DNA of 64,000 nt from Gottfriedia sp049568075 (GTDB lineage Bacteria; Bacillota; Bacilli; Bacillales; Bacillaceae_G): the NCBI GenBank assembly GCA_049568075.1, contig CP144911.1, one strand, 5' to 3'. Of this stretch, positions 50,460-59,214 are shown piece after piece. A model generated the notes under the pieces. The model was not told where the DNA came from. It worked only from the letters and a program-made list of their open reading frames with translations, and made no database searches. The position numbers were made by a program, and so were the translations under genes. The number at the start of each line of letters is the position of its first letter. Positions within the stretch are counted from its first letter, which is position 1.

Positions 50460-52106
50460 ATGGAAGAACAATTTTCAAGTTTAAATAGGAAAAGGATTAA
50501 GAAAACATTAGCTGAAAAAGAGTTCGATTTATTAGTAATTGGTGGTGGAATAACAGGATGTGGTATTGCACTTGATGCAACTACTAGAGGGATGAGTACG
50601 GCCCTAGTTGAGATGCAGGATTTTGCATCGGGTACATCTAGTCGTTCTACTAAGCTAGTTCATGGTGGTTTACGATATTTAAAACAGTATGAATTTAAAA
50701 TGGTAGCTGAAGTTGGGAAAGAACGTGCAATTGTTTACGAAAATGGTCCACATGTGACTACACCTGAAAGGATGTTACTTCCCATATATAAGGGTGGAAC
50801 TTTTGGTAAGTTTACTACTTCTATTGGCCTTAGATTATATGACTACTTAGCGGGTGTAAAAAAAGATGAGCGAAAGAAAATGTTAAATCGAAAAGAAACG
50901 ATAGAAAAGGAGCCATTAGTTAAAAGAGAGGGGCTTAAAGCTGGAGGATATTACGTTGAATATCGAACCGATGATGCTCGCCTTACAATCGAAGTTATAA
51001 AAAAAGCAGTTGAACACGGAGCACATGCAATCAATTATGTAGAAGTGACTGATTTTATCTATGAAAATAATAGAATAGTAGGAGTCAAAGCAATTGATTT
51101 GATAACGAAAGTACCTTTTACAATTCGGGCAAAGAGGATTGTTAACGCAACTGGCCCATGGGTTGACCAGCTTAGGGAAATGGAACGATTAGAAAGTGAT
51201 AAAAATCTTAGACTAACAAAAGGGGTTCATTTAGTAATTGATCATAAGAAATTTCCTTTAAATCAGTCTGTCTATTTTGATACGGTTGACGGTCGAATGG
51301 TCTTTGCAATTCCAAGAGATGGAAAGACTTATGTTGGTACAACAGATACATTTTTTAATCTAGATACCTCTAATCCAAAAGTAAGTAATGAAGATCGGGA
51401 ATATATATTAAATTGTGTTCAGTATATGTTTCCAACAATAAAGCTGGAAGATACTGACGTTGAATCAAGTTGGGCTGGCATTCGTCCTTTAATTTTTGAA
51501 GAAGGTAAGGATCCTTCTGAAATCTCAAGAAAGGATGAGATTTGGGAATCATCTTCTGGTTTAATTTCTATTGCTGGGGGAAAGTTAACAGGCTATCGGA
51601 AAATGGCGGAGACAATTGTAGACCTTATTTCAAAAGATAATGAAAATAGATTTAAAGTATGTCAGACTAAAACTTTACCTATATCCGGTGGCGATGTTGG
51701 GGGCTCAAAAGGTTTTAATTATTTTAAAAAACGATTTTCATCTGCTGGGATAGCAATTGGATTAAGTGAATCGGAATATAAAAGATTAAGTAAAATATAT
51801 GGATCGAATATAGAACATTTAATGAATATATCATTTAGTGAATTGAAAAATGATTCTAATTTTCCACTATCATTATTTTTACAACTAGAATATGGAATTC
51901 AAAATGAAATGGTTGTAAAGCCAGTCGACTTTTTTATAAGGAGAACTGGATTTTTATATTTTCAAATTGATCTAGTTAATAAGTATAAAGACGAAGTGAT
52001 TCGTTATATGGCGAATCGATTAAGTTGGAATAAGTACCAAGTTTTAGAATATCGTTTGGAATTGGAAGAGCAAATAAAAAATGCAGTTTCTTCATCTGAT
52101 GAATGA
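50460..52106 (+). CDS. glpD: Aerobic glycerol-3-phosphate dehydrogenase
   Basis: A 548-residue FAD-dependent enzyme that oxidises glycerol 3-phosphate to dihydroxyacetone phosphate at the membrane and passes electrons to quinone. Residues about 19-37 hold the dinucleotide-binding motif VIGGGITGCGIALDA; SSRSTKLVHGGLRYLKQYEF is the second family signature, and NATGPWVDQLR, PRDGKTYVGTTDTF and SIAGGKLTGYRKMAE follow. Length is normal and no defect is visible. It remains intact next to the deleted glpK, so it can still oxidise glycerol 3-phosphate taken up or made by other routes. GAAGTGAGG lies before the ATG. Confidence 0.93.
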   Translation: MEEQFSSLNRKRIKKTLAEKEFDLLVIGGGITGCGIALDATTRGMSTALVEMQDFASGTSSRSTKLVHGGLRYLKQYEFKMVAEVGKERAIVYENGPHVTTPERMLLPIYKGGTFGKFTTSIGLRLYDYLAGVKKDERKKMLNRKETIEKEPLVKREGLKAGGYYVEYRTDDARLTIEVIKKAVEHGAHAINYVEVTDFIYENNRIVGVKAIDLITKVPFTIRAKRIVNATGPWVDQLREMERLESDKNLRLTKGVHLVIDHKKFPLNQSVYFDTVDGRMVFAIPRDGKTYVGTTDTFFNLDTSNPKVSNEDREYILNCVQYMFPTIKLEDTDVESSWAGIRPLIFEEGKDPSEISRKDEIWESSSGLISIAGGKLTGYRKMAETIVDLISKDNENRFKVCQTKTLPISGGDVGGSKGFNYFKKRFSSAGIAIGLSESEYKRLSKIYGSNIEHLMNISFSELKNDSNFPLSLFLQLEYGIQNEMVVKPVDFFIRRTGFLYFQIDLVNKYKDEVIRYMANRLSWNKYQVLEYRLELEEQIKNAVSSSDE

Positions 52107-52137
52107 TATTTAAAAATAGGTTCCGAAATTAAGAAGA

Positions 52138-52185
52138 CCCAGACTGTTTGAAAGCGAGAATTCGTCAACAGCCTGGGGATTTTTT
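52138..52185. terminator. Terminator between glpD and the DNA glycosylase gene
   Basis: CCCAGACTGTT and AACAGCCTGGG pair with one mismatch over an 18-base loop, and six T residues follow. Confidence 0.75.
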
Positions 52186-52186
52186 A

Positions 52187-52768
52187 TTATCTTGAAACAA
52201 ATTTATTTTCCGTAATCCAAAATCTCCATGGATAGTCCCTCGCTTCACCGGTATTTTCAATACCGATTCTAGGTCCACTACTAATATGTTCTGGTTTAAT
52301 TCCTTCTTTGATGTAAACGGGAGGGAGCCAAATCGGTTTTCCATAAGATTCCATCGTAATATTCAATGCTTTTGTAAGCTTACCTGGTCCATTCGTTAAA
52401 TTAGAAATGGGTTGATTTTTTCGAAATTCGATCATTTTTTCAATCCCGTCCAAAGGTTCTAGTGCTCTAATTAATATTGCATTAGGAATGCCAACTTCCC
52501 CGCAAACAACATTTATTAAGGTATGAGTGTGCATTTGATAAGTATAGATGAATCCTGGCTCATGAAACATAATTTCTGTCCGTTTCGTACGTCGGTTTTG
52601 AAAACTATGTGCAGCACGATCATCTGGGCCCATATATGCCTCGGTCTCTACGATCATTCCAGAAAGTTCCAATTCATCAGTACGATGAACTAATATACAG
52701 CCTAAAAGCTCCTTTGCTAATTGTAAAGTTGGTTTTAAAAAGAAATCTTTTTTAATTGTCGAATTCAT
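52187..52768 (-). CDS. DNA-3-methyladenine glycosylase (AAG/MPG family)
   Basis: About 193 residues, the standard length for the bacterial AAG/MPG family. Family segments are LAKELLGCILVH, VETEAYMGPDDRAAHSF (acidic catalytic residue in ETEAY), PGFIYTYQMH and TNGPGKLTKALNI. The enzyme removes alkylated purines such as 3-methyladenine and hypoxanthine by base flipping. I placed the start at ATG 52768 (MNSTIKKDFFLKP) because AGGAG lies just before it on that strand. AlkC, at 31.6 kb, gives the cell a second route for similar damage. Confidence 0.9.
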   Translation of the reverse strand: MNSTIKKDFFLKPTLQLAKELLGCILVHRTDELELSGMIVETEAYMGPDDRAAHSFQNRRTKRTEIMFHEPGFIYTYQMHTHTLINVVCGEVGIPNAILIRALEPLDGIEKMIEFRKNQPISNLTNGPGKLTKALNITMESYGKPIWLPPVYIKEGIKPEHISSGPRIGIENTGEARDYPWRFWITENKFVSR

Positions 52769-52986
52769 AATAAACTCCTCGAAATTTGATTGATAAAAAG
52801 AGAAAATGTATTTTCTTGTCACTGTAATAAGAAATTGTACCTATTCCTAATGTTAAAAAATCATTAAAAATGGATTAAATAGATTAAGTGAACCATTAGA
52901 AATTATTCATAATTACTCATTGTACAATACACCTTAAGCTAGTACTATTTAATTTGTTAGAAGATTCTGAAAAGGGGTGTAGATTT

Positions 52987-55374
52987 ATGGCAAGACCATC
53001 ATACTGGAAGGTATTATCGAGCGTATCACTTGCTGCAGCATTAAGTATGTCCATTTTTTCAACTGGAGTTACTTCAAAAGCAGCAATTCCTACTGAAAGT
53101 GAAAGTAAGCAGTTAGTAGAAAGTCCTTATTTAGATTTAAACGTAGTGGATGAAGAAAGATTAGAAAAGGCTTTAAGAGACAGAGGCGTGATCAAAGAAT
53201 CTGATAGTGCTGAAGTAGCTAAAGAAAAAGTACAAGCATACATAAAAGAAAAACAAGGTGCATATAAAGAGAAAGTTAATGCACAATCAGATTCAAAAAT
53301 TGCTGATAAACAAAGAGAAACACTAGAAAAACGTAAAGCTCAACTTTTATCACAATTAAATAAAGGACACGAAAACTATAAAAAAGGCAAACCAACTGGT
53401 GTAGTAAAAGTTGATTCTGCTAAACAGGCTAGCTATAACGGCGGAGTTCGTGAAGATAAGGTATTAGTAATTTTAACTGAATTCGCTGATTTCAAACATA
53501 ACAATATTGATAAACAAGATGGGTACATGTACTCTGATGATTTCAGCAAAAAACATTACGAAGACATGCTTTTCGGAGATAAAGAATTTACTTTACACGA
53601 TGGCTCTAAAGTAAAAACTTTTAAACAATTTTATGAAGAGCAATCTGGTGGGAGCTATACTGTTAAGGGTACAGTTACAAACTGGTTAACAGTTGCTGGT
53701 AATGCAGCTGATTATGGCGATGATAGCCCAACTGGTGGACATGATAACTTAGCACCAAAAGGTCCTCGTGATCTAGTTAAAGAATCACTACGTGCTGCAA
53801 TTAATTCAGGTATTAATTTAGCTGATTTTGATGATCTAGATATTTATGACCTTGATGGCGATGGAAATATTAATGAGCCTGACGGATTAGTGGATCACTT
53901 AATGGTTCTTCATGCTGGAACTGGTCAAGAAGCTGGTGGCGGTAAATTAGGAGATAAAGCGATCTGGTCACATCGTTGGACTTTAAATGGAGTAACTACT
54001 TTCTCAGGAACAAAATCAAAATCTACAAATTGGAACGGATTGATGGCTGCATATGATTACACAATTGAGCCAGAAGATGGAGCAGTTGGTGTATTCGCTC
54101 ACGAATTCGGTCATGATTTAGGATTACCAGATGAGTATGATACCGGGTACACTGGAAATGGTGAACCAGTTGCTTCTTGGTCAATCATGAGTGGTGGTAG
54201 TTGGAACGGTGCAATCGCTGGTACAACACCTACAAGTTTCTCACCACAAAACAAGGAGTACTTCCAAAAAACTTATGGTGGAAACTGGGCAAATATGACT
54301 GAAGTAGACTATAAGGATATTGATGAAAAAGGTATTGCTGCTATTATCGATCAAAGTGTTACTAAATCAAATAATCCAGCGATCATAAAAGTTAACTTAC
54401 CTAAAAAAGAAGTAAAAAGTAAATTTCAACCTCAATTTGGTGCAAAGTACTACTATAGTACAAAAGGTGATGACCTTCACACTACTATGACTTCACCAGT
54501 ATTTAATTTAACAGCAGCTACAAATGCAAGCTTCGCTGTAAAAGCAAACTATGAAGTTGAAACTGGTTATGATTATGTAGATGTAAATGTATTAGATGCA
54601 GCAACTGGTGCTAAACTTGCAAAAATTGATACGATTGGTGACGAAAACATTGCAGGTGGACTTGATACATCTAAAGGACTTTGGGTAGATAAAGTTTATG
54701 ACTTATCTGCATTCAAAGGAAAAAATGTAAAAGTTCAGTTTGAATATGTTACTGATGGTGGACTAGCTCCTGAAGGATTTGCTTTCGACGAAGCAAAATT
54801 AACTGTTGACGGTGCAGTTAAATTTACTGATGGTGCTGAAGGAACTCCAGCATTTACATTAGACAAAGCAACTGTATCAAATGGTACTGATTTTAAAGAT
54901 CACTACTACTACTTAGAGTGGAGAAATTATGCTGGCTCTGATAAAGCATTAGAATATGCTCGTGGGGTTAAGTATAATACTGGTTTAGTAGTTTGGTATG
55001 GAGATGATAGCTACACAGATAACTGGACAGGTGTTCACCCTGGTGAAGGTTTCTTAGGTGTAGTAGATGCTCATCCAGAGGCTATGGTTGGTACATTAAA
55101 TGGTAAACCATCCGTATCACAAAGTACTCGTTACCAAGTAGCTGACGCTGCTTTCAGTTACGACAAATCACCTGAATTCTACATTAATTCGCCATCTCGT
55201 GGGATCTTTGACTATGATGGACTACCTGGTGTAACAGAATTCAATGATTCAAATAGTTACCAAAATACTTTAATTCCAGATGCAGGAAGAAAAGTACCTA
55301 ACTACGGCTTAAAATTCCAAGTAATTGGAGAAGCAAAAGATAATTCAGCTGGTGCTGTTTGGATTCATAAGTAA
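52987..55374 (+). CDS. inhA: Immune inhibitor A, M6-family secreted zinc metalloprotease
   Basis: About 795 residues. A signal peptide (to about residue 33) and an N-terminal propeptide-like coiled region rich in Lys and Glu precede the M6 catalytic domain, with the HExxH zinc motif HEFGHDLGLPDEYD starting at H372 and the family SIMSGGSWNG segment. Beta-sandwich domains follow to the C-terminus. InhA proteases of the B. cereus group cut host antimicrobial peptides and matrix proteins; that function is known for the family, not shown here. I chose ATG at 52987, just after AAAAGGGG, over the longer frame. Confidence 0.9.
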   Translation: MARPSYWKVLSSVSLAAALSMSIFSTGVTSKAAIPTESESKQLVESPYLDLNVVDEERLEKALRDRGVIKESDSAEVAKEKVQAYIKEKQGAYKEKVNAQSDSKIADKQRETLEKRKAQLLSQLNKGHENYKKGKPTGVVKVDSAKQASYNGGVREDKVLVILTEFADFKHNNIDKQDGYMYSDDFSKKHYEDMLFGDKEFTLHDGSKVKTFKQFYEEQSGGSYTVKGTVTNWLTVAGNAADYGDDSPTGGHDNLAPKGPRDLVKESLRAAINSGINLADFDDLDIYDLDGDGNINEPDGLVDHLMVLHAGTGQEAGGGKLGDKAIWSHRWTLNGVTTFSGTKSKSTNWNGLMAAYDYTIEPEDGAVGVFAHEFGHDLGLPDEYDTGYTGNGEPVASWSIMSGGSWNGAIAGTTPTSFSPQNKEYFQKTYGGNWANMTEVDYKDIDEKGIAAIIDQSVTKSNNPAIIKVNLPKKEVKSKFQPQFGAKYYYSTKGDDLHTTMTSPVFNLTAATNASFAVKANYEVETGYDYVDVNVLDAATGAKLAKIDTIGDENIAGGLDTSKGLWVDKVYDLSAFKGKNVKVQFEYVTDGGLAPEGFAFDEAKLTVDGAVKFTDGAEGTPAFTLDKATVSNGTDFKDHYYYLEWRNYAGSDKALEYARGVKYNTGLVVWYGDDSYTDNWTGVHPGEGFLGVVDAHPEAMVGTLNGKPSVSQSTRYQVADAAFSYDKSPEFYINSPSRGIFDYDGLPGVTEFNDSNSYQNTLIPDAGRKVPNYGLKFQVIGEAKDNSAGAVWIHK

Positions 55375-55376
55375 GA

Positions 55377-55424
55377 AAAAAGAATACGATTCTGATATAA
55401 TTTCAGACTCGTATTCTTTTTTGT
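55377..55424 (+). terminator. Terminator of inhA
   Basis: AAAGAATACGA and TCGTATTCTTT arms around an 18-base loop with a T run. Confidence 0.85.
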
Positions 55425-55472
55425 TTTTGTAGACTGGTCGAGAAATGAGTTTTTTTTTAGTCTCTTGGTTAA

Positions 55473-55888
55473 TTTCTATTATAGCTTGTTATGAGTAAGT
55501 TAATTTCGAGTTCTAGCTTTTATGGTTCCTCATGAGCCTGTTATGAGTAAGTATTTTTTGAGTTTTAGCGGATCAAGTACCTCATGAACCCGTTATGAGG
55601 AAGTAACTTTCAAAAACTAGCGTAAATAGTTCCTCATAAACCCGTTATGAAGAAGTAAATTACAAAATCCAGCATATATAGTTCCTCGTAAACCCGTTAT
55701 GAGGAAGTAACTTTCAAAAACCAGCGTAAATAGTTCCTCATAAACTCGTTATGAGGAAGTAAATTACAAAATCCAGCGAATCAAGTACCTCATGAACCCG
55801 TTATGAGGAGGTAACTTTCAAAAACTAGCGAATCAAGTTCCTCATAAACCTACTATCAGTAAGCAATTTTTTATTATCCCAACTACGC
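55473..55888. repeat. 52-bp tandem repeat array with one hairpin per unit
   Basis: The motif GTTCCT or GTACCT recurs at 55525, 55577, 55629, 55681, 55733, 55785 and 55837, an exact 52-base period through seven units, with an eroded unit before. The best units contain TTCCTCATAA, a five-base ACCCG loop and TTATGAGGAA. The rest of each unit alternates between two types, AACTTTCAAAAACTAGC and AAATTACAAAATCCAGC, giving a 104-base higher-order period in the middle. Confidence 0.92.
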
Positions 55889-55936
55889 CTCTTTTCCGCC
55901 TAAAGGTACCCCAATCGGAGAGTCTTCTTTATCGTG

Positions 55937-55998
55937 GTTTTTATGAACAAAATGGTTTTAATGGACTTTACGTCTTTAACGTTCATAAAAACTTTTTT
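55937..55998 (+). other. Perfect 12-bp inverted repeat upstream of tctC
   Basis: GTTTTTATGAAC (55937-55948) and GTTCATAAAAAC (55981-55992) are exact complements 32 bases apart, followed by TTTTTT. It may be a terminator for the array region or a regulator site for the tricarboxylate operon, close upstream of its -10. Confidence 0.55.
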
Positions 55999-56012
55999 CA
56001 GAATTATTAAAT

Positions 56013-56041
56013 TATAATACTTGTATTAGAAAGCGTTTTCA
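56013..56041 (+). promoter_or_regulatory. tct promoter -10 with overlapping cre-like site
   Basis: TATAAT at 56013-56018 is a good -10; the -35 is weak. AGAAAGCGTTTTCA at 56028-56041 matches the CcpA consensus at 13 of 14 positions, just downstream of the -10, where bound CcpA would block transcription in rich carbon. Confidence 0.6.
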
Positions 56042-56060
56042 AAAAAGGGAGGAACTAAAG

Positions 56061-57080
56061 GTGAAATTTAAAAAGACTAGTTTGTTTGTAATGACTTCTT
56101 TAATCGCTGTGAGTCTTGCAGCATGTAAAAGTAGTAGTGTAACAACAGGAGGCAATAACTCATCTTATCCAAATAAGGCAATTTCGGTTGTAGCACCATC
56201 AGGAGCAGGCGGGGGATGGGATTTAACAGCTAGATCGTTCACTAAAGTTTTAAGTGAAACAAAACTTGTTAAGGAACCTATGACGGTAGAAAATAAGCCA
56301 GGCGGTGGCGGTACGGTATTCATGGCTGAGTATGCTACACAGGATAAAGCAAATAATGAAAAATTATTTGTAAACTCACCACCTATCATTATTAACAACT
56401 TGAAAAAAGAGGGAAATAGTCCTTATGGCTATAAAAATAGTACACCTTTAGCTCAGCTAACTAAGGATTATGGTGCAATCGTTGTAAAGGCTGATTCTAA
56501 GTATAAAGATTTAAAATCACTTTTAGAAGATATTAAAAAGAATCCAAAGAACATTACTTTAGCTGGGGGATCTGCTCCAGGGTCAATGGATCATTTAATC
56601 GGAATTTTACCTGCTTATAAATACGGAATTGATCCTACGAAAATTAAGTATGTATCCTATGATGGTGGTTCAGAGGCAATTACAGCATTATTAGGTAATA
56701 ATGCGGATGTCATATCGACCGATGTTTCTAGTACGCTTGAGTTTGTTAAATCAGGTAAAGTTAAAGTTTTAGCAGTAACATCACCTGAACGTTTACAAGG
56801 AGATGTATTGTCTGAGTTTCCAACAGCTAAAGAACAGGGCGTTGATGCTGAGTTTATCATTTGGCGTGGGGTTTTTGGACCAGAGAAAATGTCTAAGGAT
56901 GCATACTCATATTGGGAAAAAACAATTTCAAAATTAGTTGAAACAAAAGAATGGAAAGAAGAAGTAGAAAAGCAAGGCTGGCAGCAGGAATATAAAGATG
57001 GTAAAGAATTTAATTCGTTTTTATCAGAACAAGAAACACAAGTTCAAGATTTATTAAAAGCATTAGGAATGAATAAATAG
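56061..57080 (+). CDS. tctC: Tripartite tricarboxylate transporter substrate-binding protein (TctC)
   Basis: A 339-residue Bug-family binding lipoprotein: signal peptide with lipobox LAAC (cysteine about residue 22), then SVVAPSGAGGGWDLTAR, the family's ligand-loop signature, and GGSAPGSMDHLIG in the second lobe. It captures citrate, other tricarboxylates or related acids for the TctBA permease. GGGAGG lies before the GTG start. A hairpin after the gene may keep this subunit in excess. The sensor kinase at the end of the operon probably reports the substrate. Confidence 0.88.
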   Translation: MKFKKTSLFVMTSLIAVSLAACKSSSVTTGGNNSSYPNKAISVVAPSGAGGGWDLTARSFTKVLSETKLVKEPMTVENKPGGGGTVFMAEYATQDKANNEKLFVNSPPIIINNLKKEGNSPYGYKNSTPLAQLTKDYGAIVVKADSKYKDLKSLLEDIKKNPKNITLAGGSAPGSMDHLIGILPAYKYGIDPTKIKYVSYDGGSEAITALLGNNADVISTDVSSTLEFVKSGKVKVLAVTSPERLQGDVLSEFPTAKEQGVDAEFIIWRGVFGPEKMSKDAYSYWEKTISKLVETKEWKEEVEKQGWQQEYKDGKEFNSFLSEQETQVQDLLKALGMNK

Positions 57081-57087
57081 TTGAAAT

Positions 57088-57114
57088 AAAGAAGGGGAAA
57101 ACACTCCTTCTTTT
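57088..57114 (+). other. Intercistronic hairpin between tctC and tctB
   Basis: AAAGAAGG and CCTTCTTT pair over a ten-base loop just after the tctC stop and end in TTTTCC. Such hairpins often reduce permease expression relative to the binding protein. Confidence 0.6.
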
Positions 57115-57143
57115 CCAATACTGAACATAAAGAGGTGAGATAC

Positions 57144-57596
57144 ATGAATAAAAAATTTGATCGATTAGCAGCAATCATTTTTCTTATTACAGGTATTACT
57201 TTTATTATAGAAAGTCGGAGTATAGCAGCCACTGCTTATGGTAGTGTAGTTGGTCCGAACGTTTTTCCATTTATACTTGGCTGTGCGCTATCTTTATTAA
57301 GCTGTAGGTTATTTTACGAAACATTTTCTTATAAGGGAAAAGAAAAGGAAGTAGTTCAATATAATTATAAGCAATTTTTTATCATCCTAGCTTCAGCAAT
57401 TCTTTATGCACTTTTACTTGAGAAAATCGGTTTTATTATTAGTTCGTTTTTATTCTTAATTGTAGCAATTCAAACAATGGAGCGTGGAAACTGGTTAAAA
57501 TCACTTTCGATTTCATTAGGTTATTCACTCATTATTTATTTTATTTTCGTCGATGTTTTAAAAGGAACTTTACCAGTTTGGTCAATTTGGTTTTAG
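57144..57596 (+). CDS. tctB: Tripartite tricarboxylate transporter small membrane subunit (TctB)
   Basis: About 150 residues with four hydrophobic helices, the typical TctB length and topology. VVGPNVFPFILGCALSLLS is the family-like N-terminal segment. With TctA it forms the membrane part of the secondary transporter. I chose ATG at 57144, nine bases after AGAGG, over the GTG at 57135. It lies 25 bases before tctA. Confidence 0.82.
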   Translation: MNKKFDRLAAIIFLITGITFIIESRSIAATAYGSVVGPNVFPFILGCALSLLSCRLFYETFSYKGKEKEVVQYNYKQFFIILASAILYALLLEKIGFIISSFLFLIVAIQTMERGNWLKSLSISLGYSLIIYFIFVDVLKGTLPVWSIWF

Positions 57597-57620
57597 AAAA
57601 TAGAAGGGAGAGTTATTAAC

Positions 57621-59147
57621 TTGAGTACTTTTCAATATTTAATGCAGGGATTTGAAACTGCATTTACATGGTACAACTTATTGTTTGCTTTTGCCGGAGT
57701 ATTAATTGGTACAGCAGTAGGGGTATTACCTGGTATTGGGCCAATGAGTGGGGTCGCTTTATTAATACCTGTTACTGCTTCTGTAACTGGTTTTTTAGGA
57801 CCTGAGCAAGCAGCGGGCAGTGCAATTATTTTATTAGCTGGTGTATATTATGGTGCTATGTATGGAGGTTCTACTACTTCAATTCTATTAAACACGCCAG
57901 GTGAATCTTCATCGGTAGTGACGACTTTAGATGGCTATCAAATGGCTAAAAAAGGTAGAGCTGGAAGTGCTTTGTCAATCGCCGCAATTGGTTCATTTGT
58001 AGCAGGGATTTTTACTCTTATTGCACTGATCGTATTAGCAAAACCATTATCGGCATTAGCAATTAAGTTCGGTCCAGCTGAATATTTTTCATTAATGCTT
58101 CTTGGTTTATGTGCAGTAAGTGGACTAGCAGGAAAGTCAGTAACAAAAGCATTAATTATGACGATCTTCGGATTACTACTAGCTACAATTGGAATTGATT
58201 CCGTATCAGGCGTTTCTCGTTTTACATATGACATTCCATGGCTATATCAAGGGTTAGAATTTTTAACAGTAGCGGTAGGATTATTTGCGCTAGGTGAAGT
58301 ATTTAAAACAATTATTGAAAATGAAGTTGAAGATGGTGAGATGGCAAAGATTAATAATTTATTACCATCTAAAGAAGAATTAAAAGAAAGTGTAGCACCG
58401 ATTGCTAGGGGCTCTGTTTTAGGATTTTTCGTCGGTTTATTACCGGGGGCGGGTGCTATTTTAGCTTCATTTTTCGCTTATATTTTAGAAAAGAAAGTTA
58501 GTAAAACGCCAGAAAAGTTTGGAACTGGTACAATTGCTGGAGTTGCATCTCCTGAGTCAGCAAACAATGCCGCATCTGGGGGAGCAATGATTCCTTTATT
58601 AACTTTAGGGATTCCAAGTTCAGGAACAACTGCAATCCTAATGGGTGCTTTAATGATGTATAACATACAACCGGGACCACTTCTTTTCGATGAACATCCT
58701 GATGTTGCATGGGGGTTAATTGCTAGTATGTTTATTGGTAACGTAATGCTGATTATCTTAAACATGCCTTTAGTAAAAATATTTGCAAAGATTATTCAAA
58801 CGCCAAAGAAATACTTGTTACCACTAATTGTAGCCATTTCAATATTTGGTGTTTATGCCGTACAAGTATCTGTAAATGATTTACTTCTATTAATAGCATG
58901 TGGTATTTTTGGATATTTCCTTTCTAAAAATGATTTTCCAATCGCACCACTAGTATTAGGTATCGTTTTAGGACCAATGATTGAGAATAATTTAAGAAGA
59001 GCTTTAACGGTATCAAATGGTGATTATAGTATTTTCTTTACTCATCCTATTTCATTAGTATTTTTAATAATTGGAGTACTTTGGATTCTTATTCCAATTA
59101 TTATTAAATTGAAGGGTAAAGAAGTAGTTATTAATGTAGAAGCTTAA
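57621..59147 (+). CDS. tctA: Tripartite tricarboxylate transporter large permease (TctA)
   Basis: A 508-residue, roughly 12-helix permease. Signatures are GVLIGTAVGVLPGIGPMSG, YYGAMYGGSTTSILLNTPGE and FFVGLLPGAGAILASF, all typical of TctA. It moves tricarboxylates with sodium or protons. The start appears to be TTG at 57621, about 11 bases after AAGGGAG. A terminator follows, then the sensor kinase gene. Confidence 0.92.
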   Translation: MSTFQYLMQGFETAFTWYNLLFAFAGVLIGTAVGVLPGIGPMSGVALLIPVTASVTGFLGPEQAAGSAIILLAGVYYGAMYGGSTTSILLNTPGESSSVVTTLDGYQMAKKGRAGSALSIAAIGSFVAGIFTLIALIVLAKPLSALAIKFGPAEYFSLMLLGLCAVSGLAGKSVTKALIMTIFGLLLATIGIDSVSGVSRFTYDIPWLYQGLEFLTVAVGLFALGEVFKTIIENEVEDGEMAKINNLLPSKEELKESVAPIARGSVLGFFVGLLPGAGAILASFFAYILEKKVSKTPEKFGTGTIAGVASPESANNAASGGAMIPLLTLGIPSSGTTAILMGALMMYNIQPGPLLFDEHPDVAWGLIASMFIGNVMLIILNMPLVKIFAKIIQTPKKYLLPLIVAISIFGVYAVQVSVNDLLLLIACGIFGYFLSKNDFPIAPLVLGIVLGPMIENNLRRALTVSNGDYSIFFTHPISLVFLIIGVLWILIPIIIKLKGKEVVINVEA

Positions 59148-59157
59148 ATTTCTAACA

Positions 59158-59185
59158 AAACTCCTTTAACAAAAGGAGTTTTTTG
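59158..59185 (+). terminator. Terminator after tctA
   Basis: AAACTCCTTT and AAAGGAGTTT arms with a four-base loop and a T run. Confidence 0.85.
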
Positions 59186-59214
59186 ATTATTATAAAAATA
59201 TAAGGAGAAATTTT

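Noticed and set aside
55473..55888. CRISPR array
   Set aside because: The period is regular and a hairpin is present, but the spacer-like parts are two alternating repeated types, not unique sequences, and no cas genes are near.
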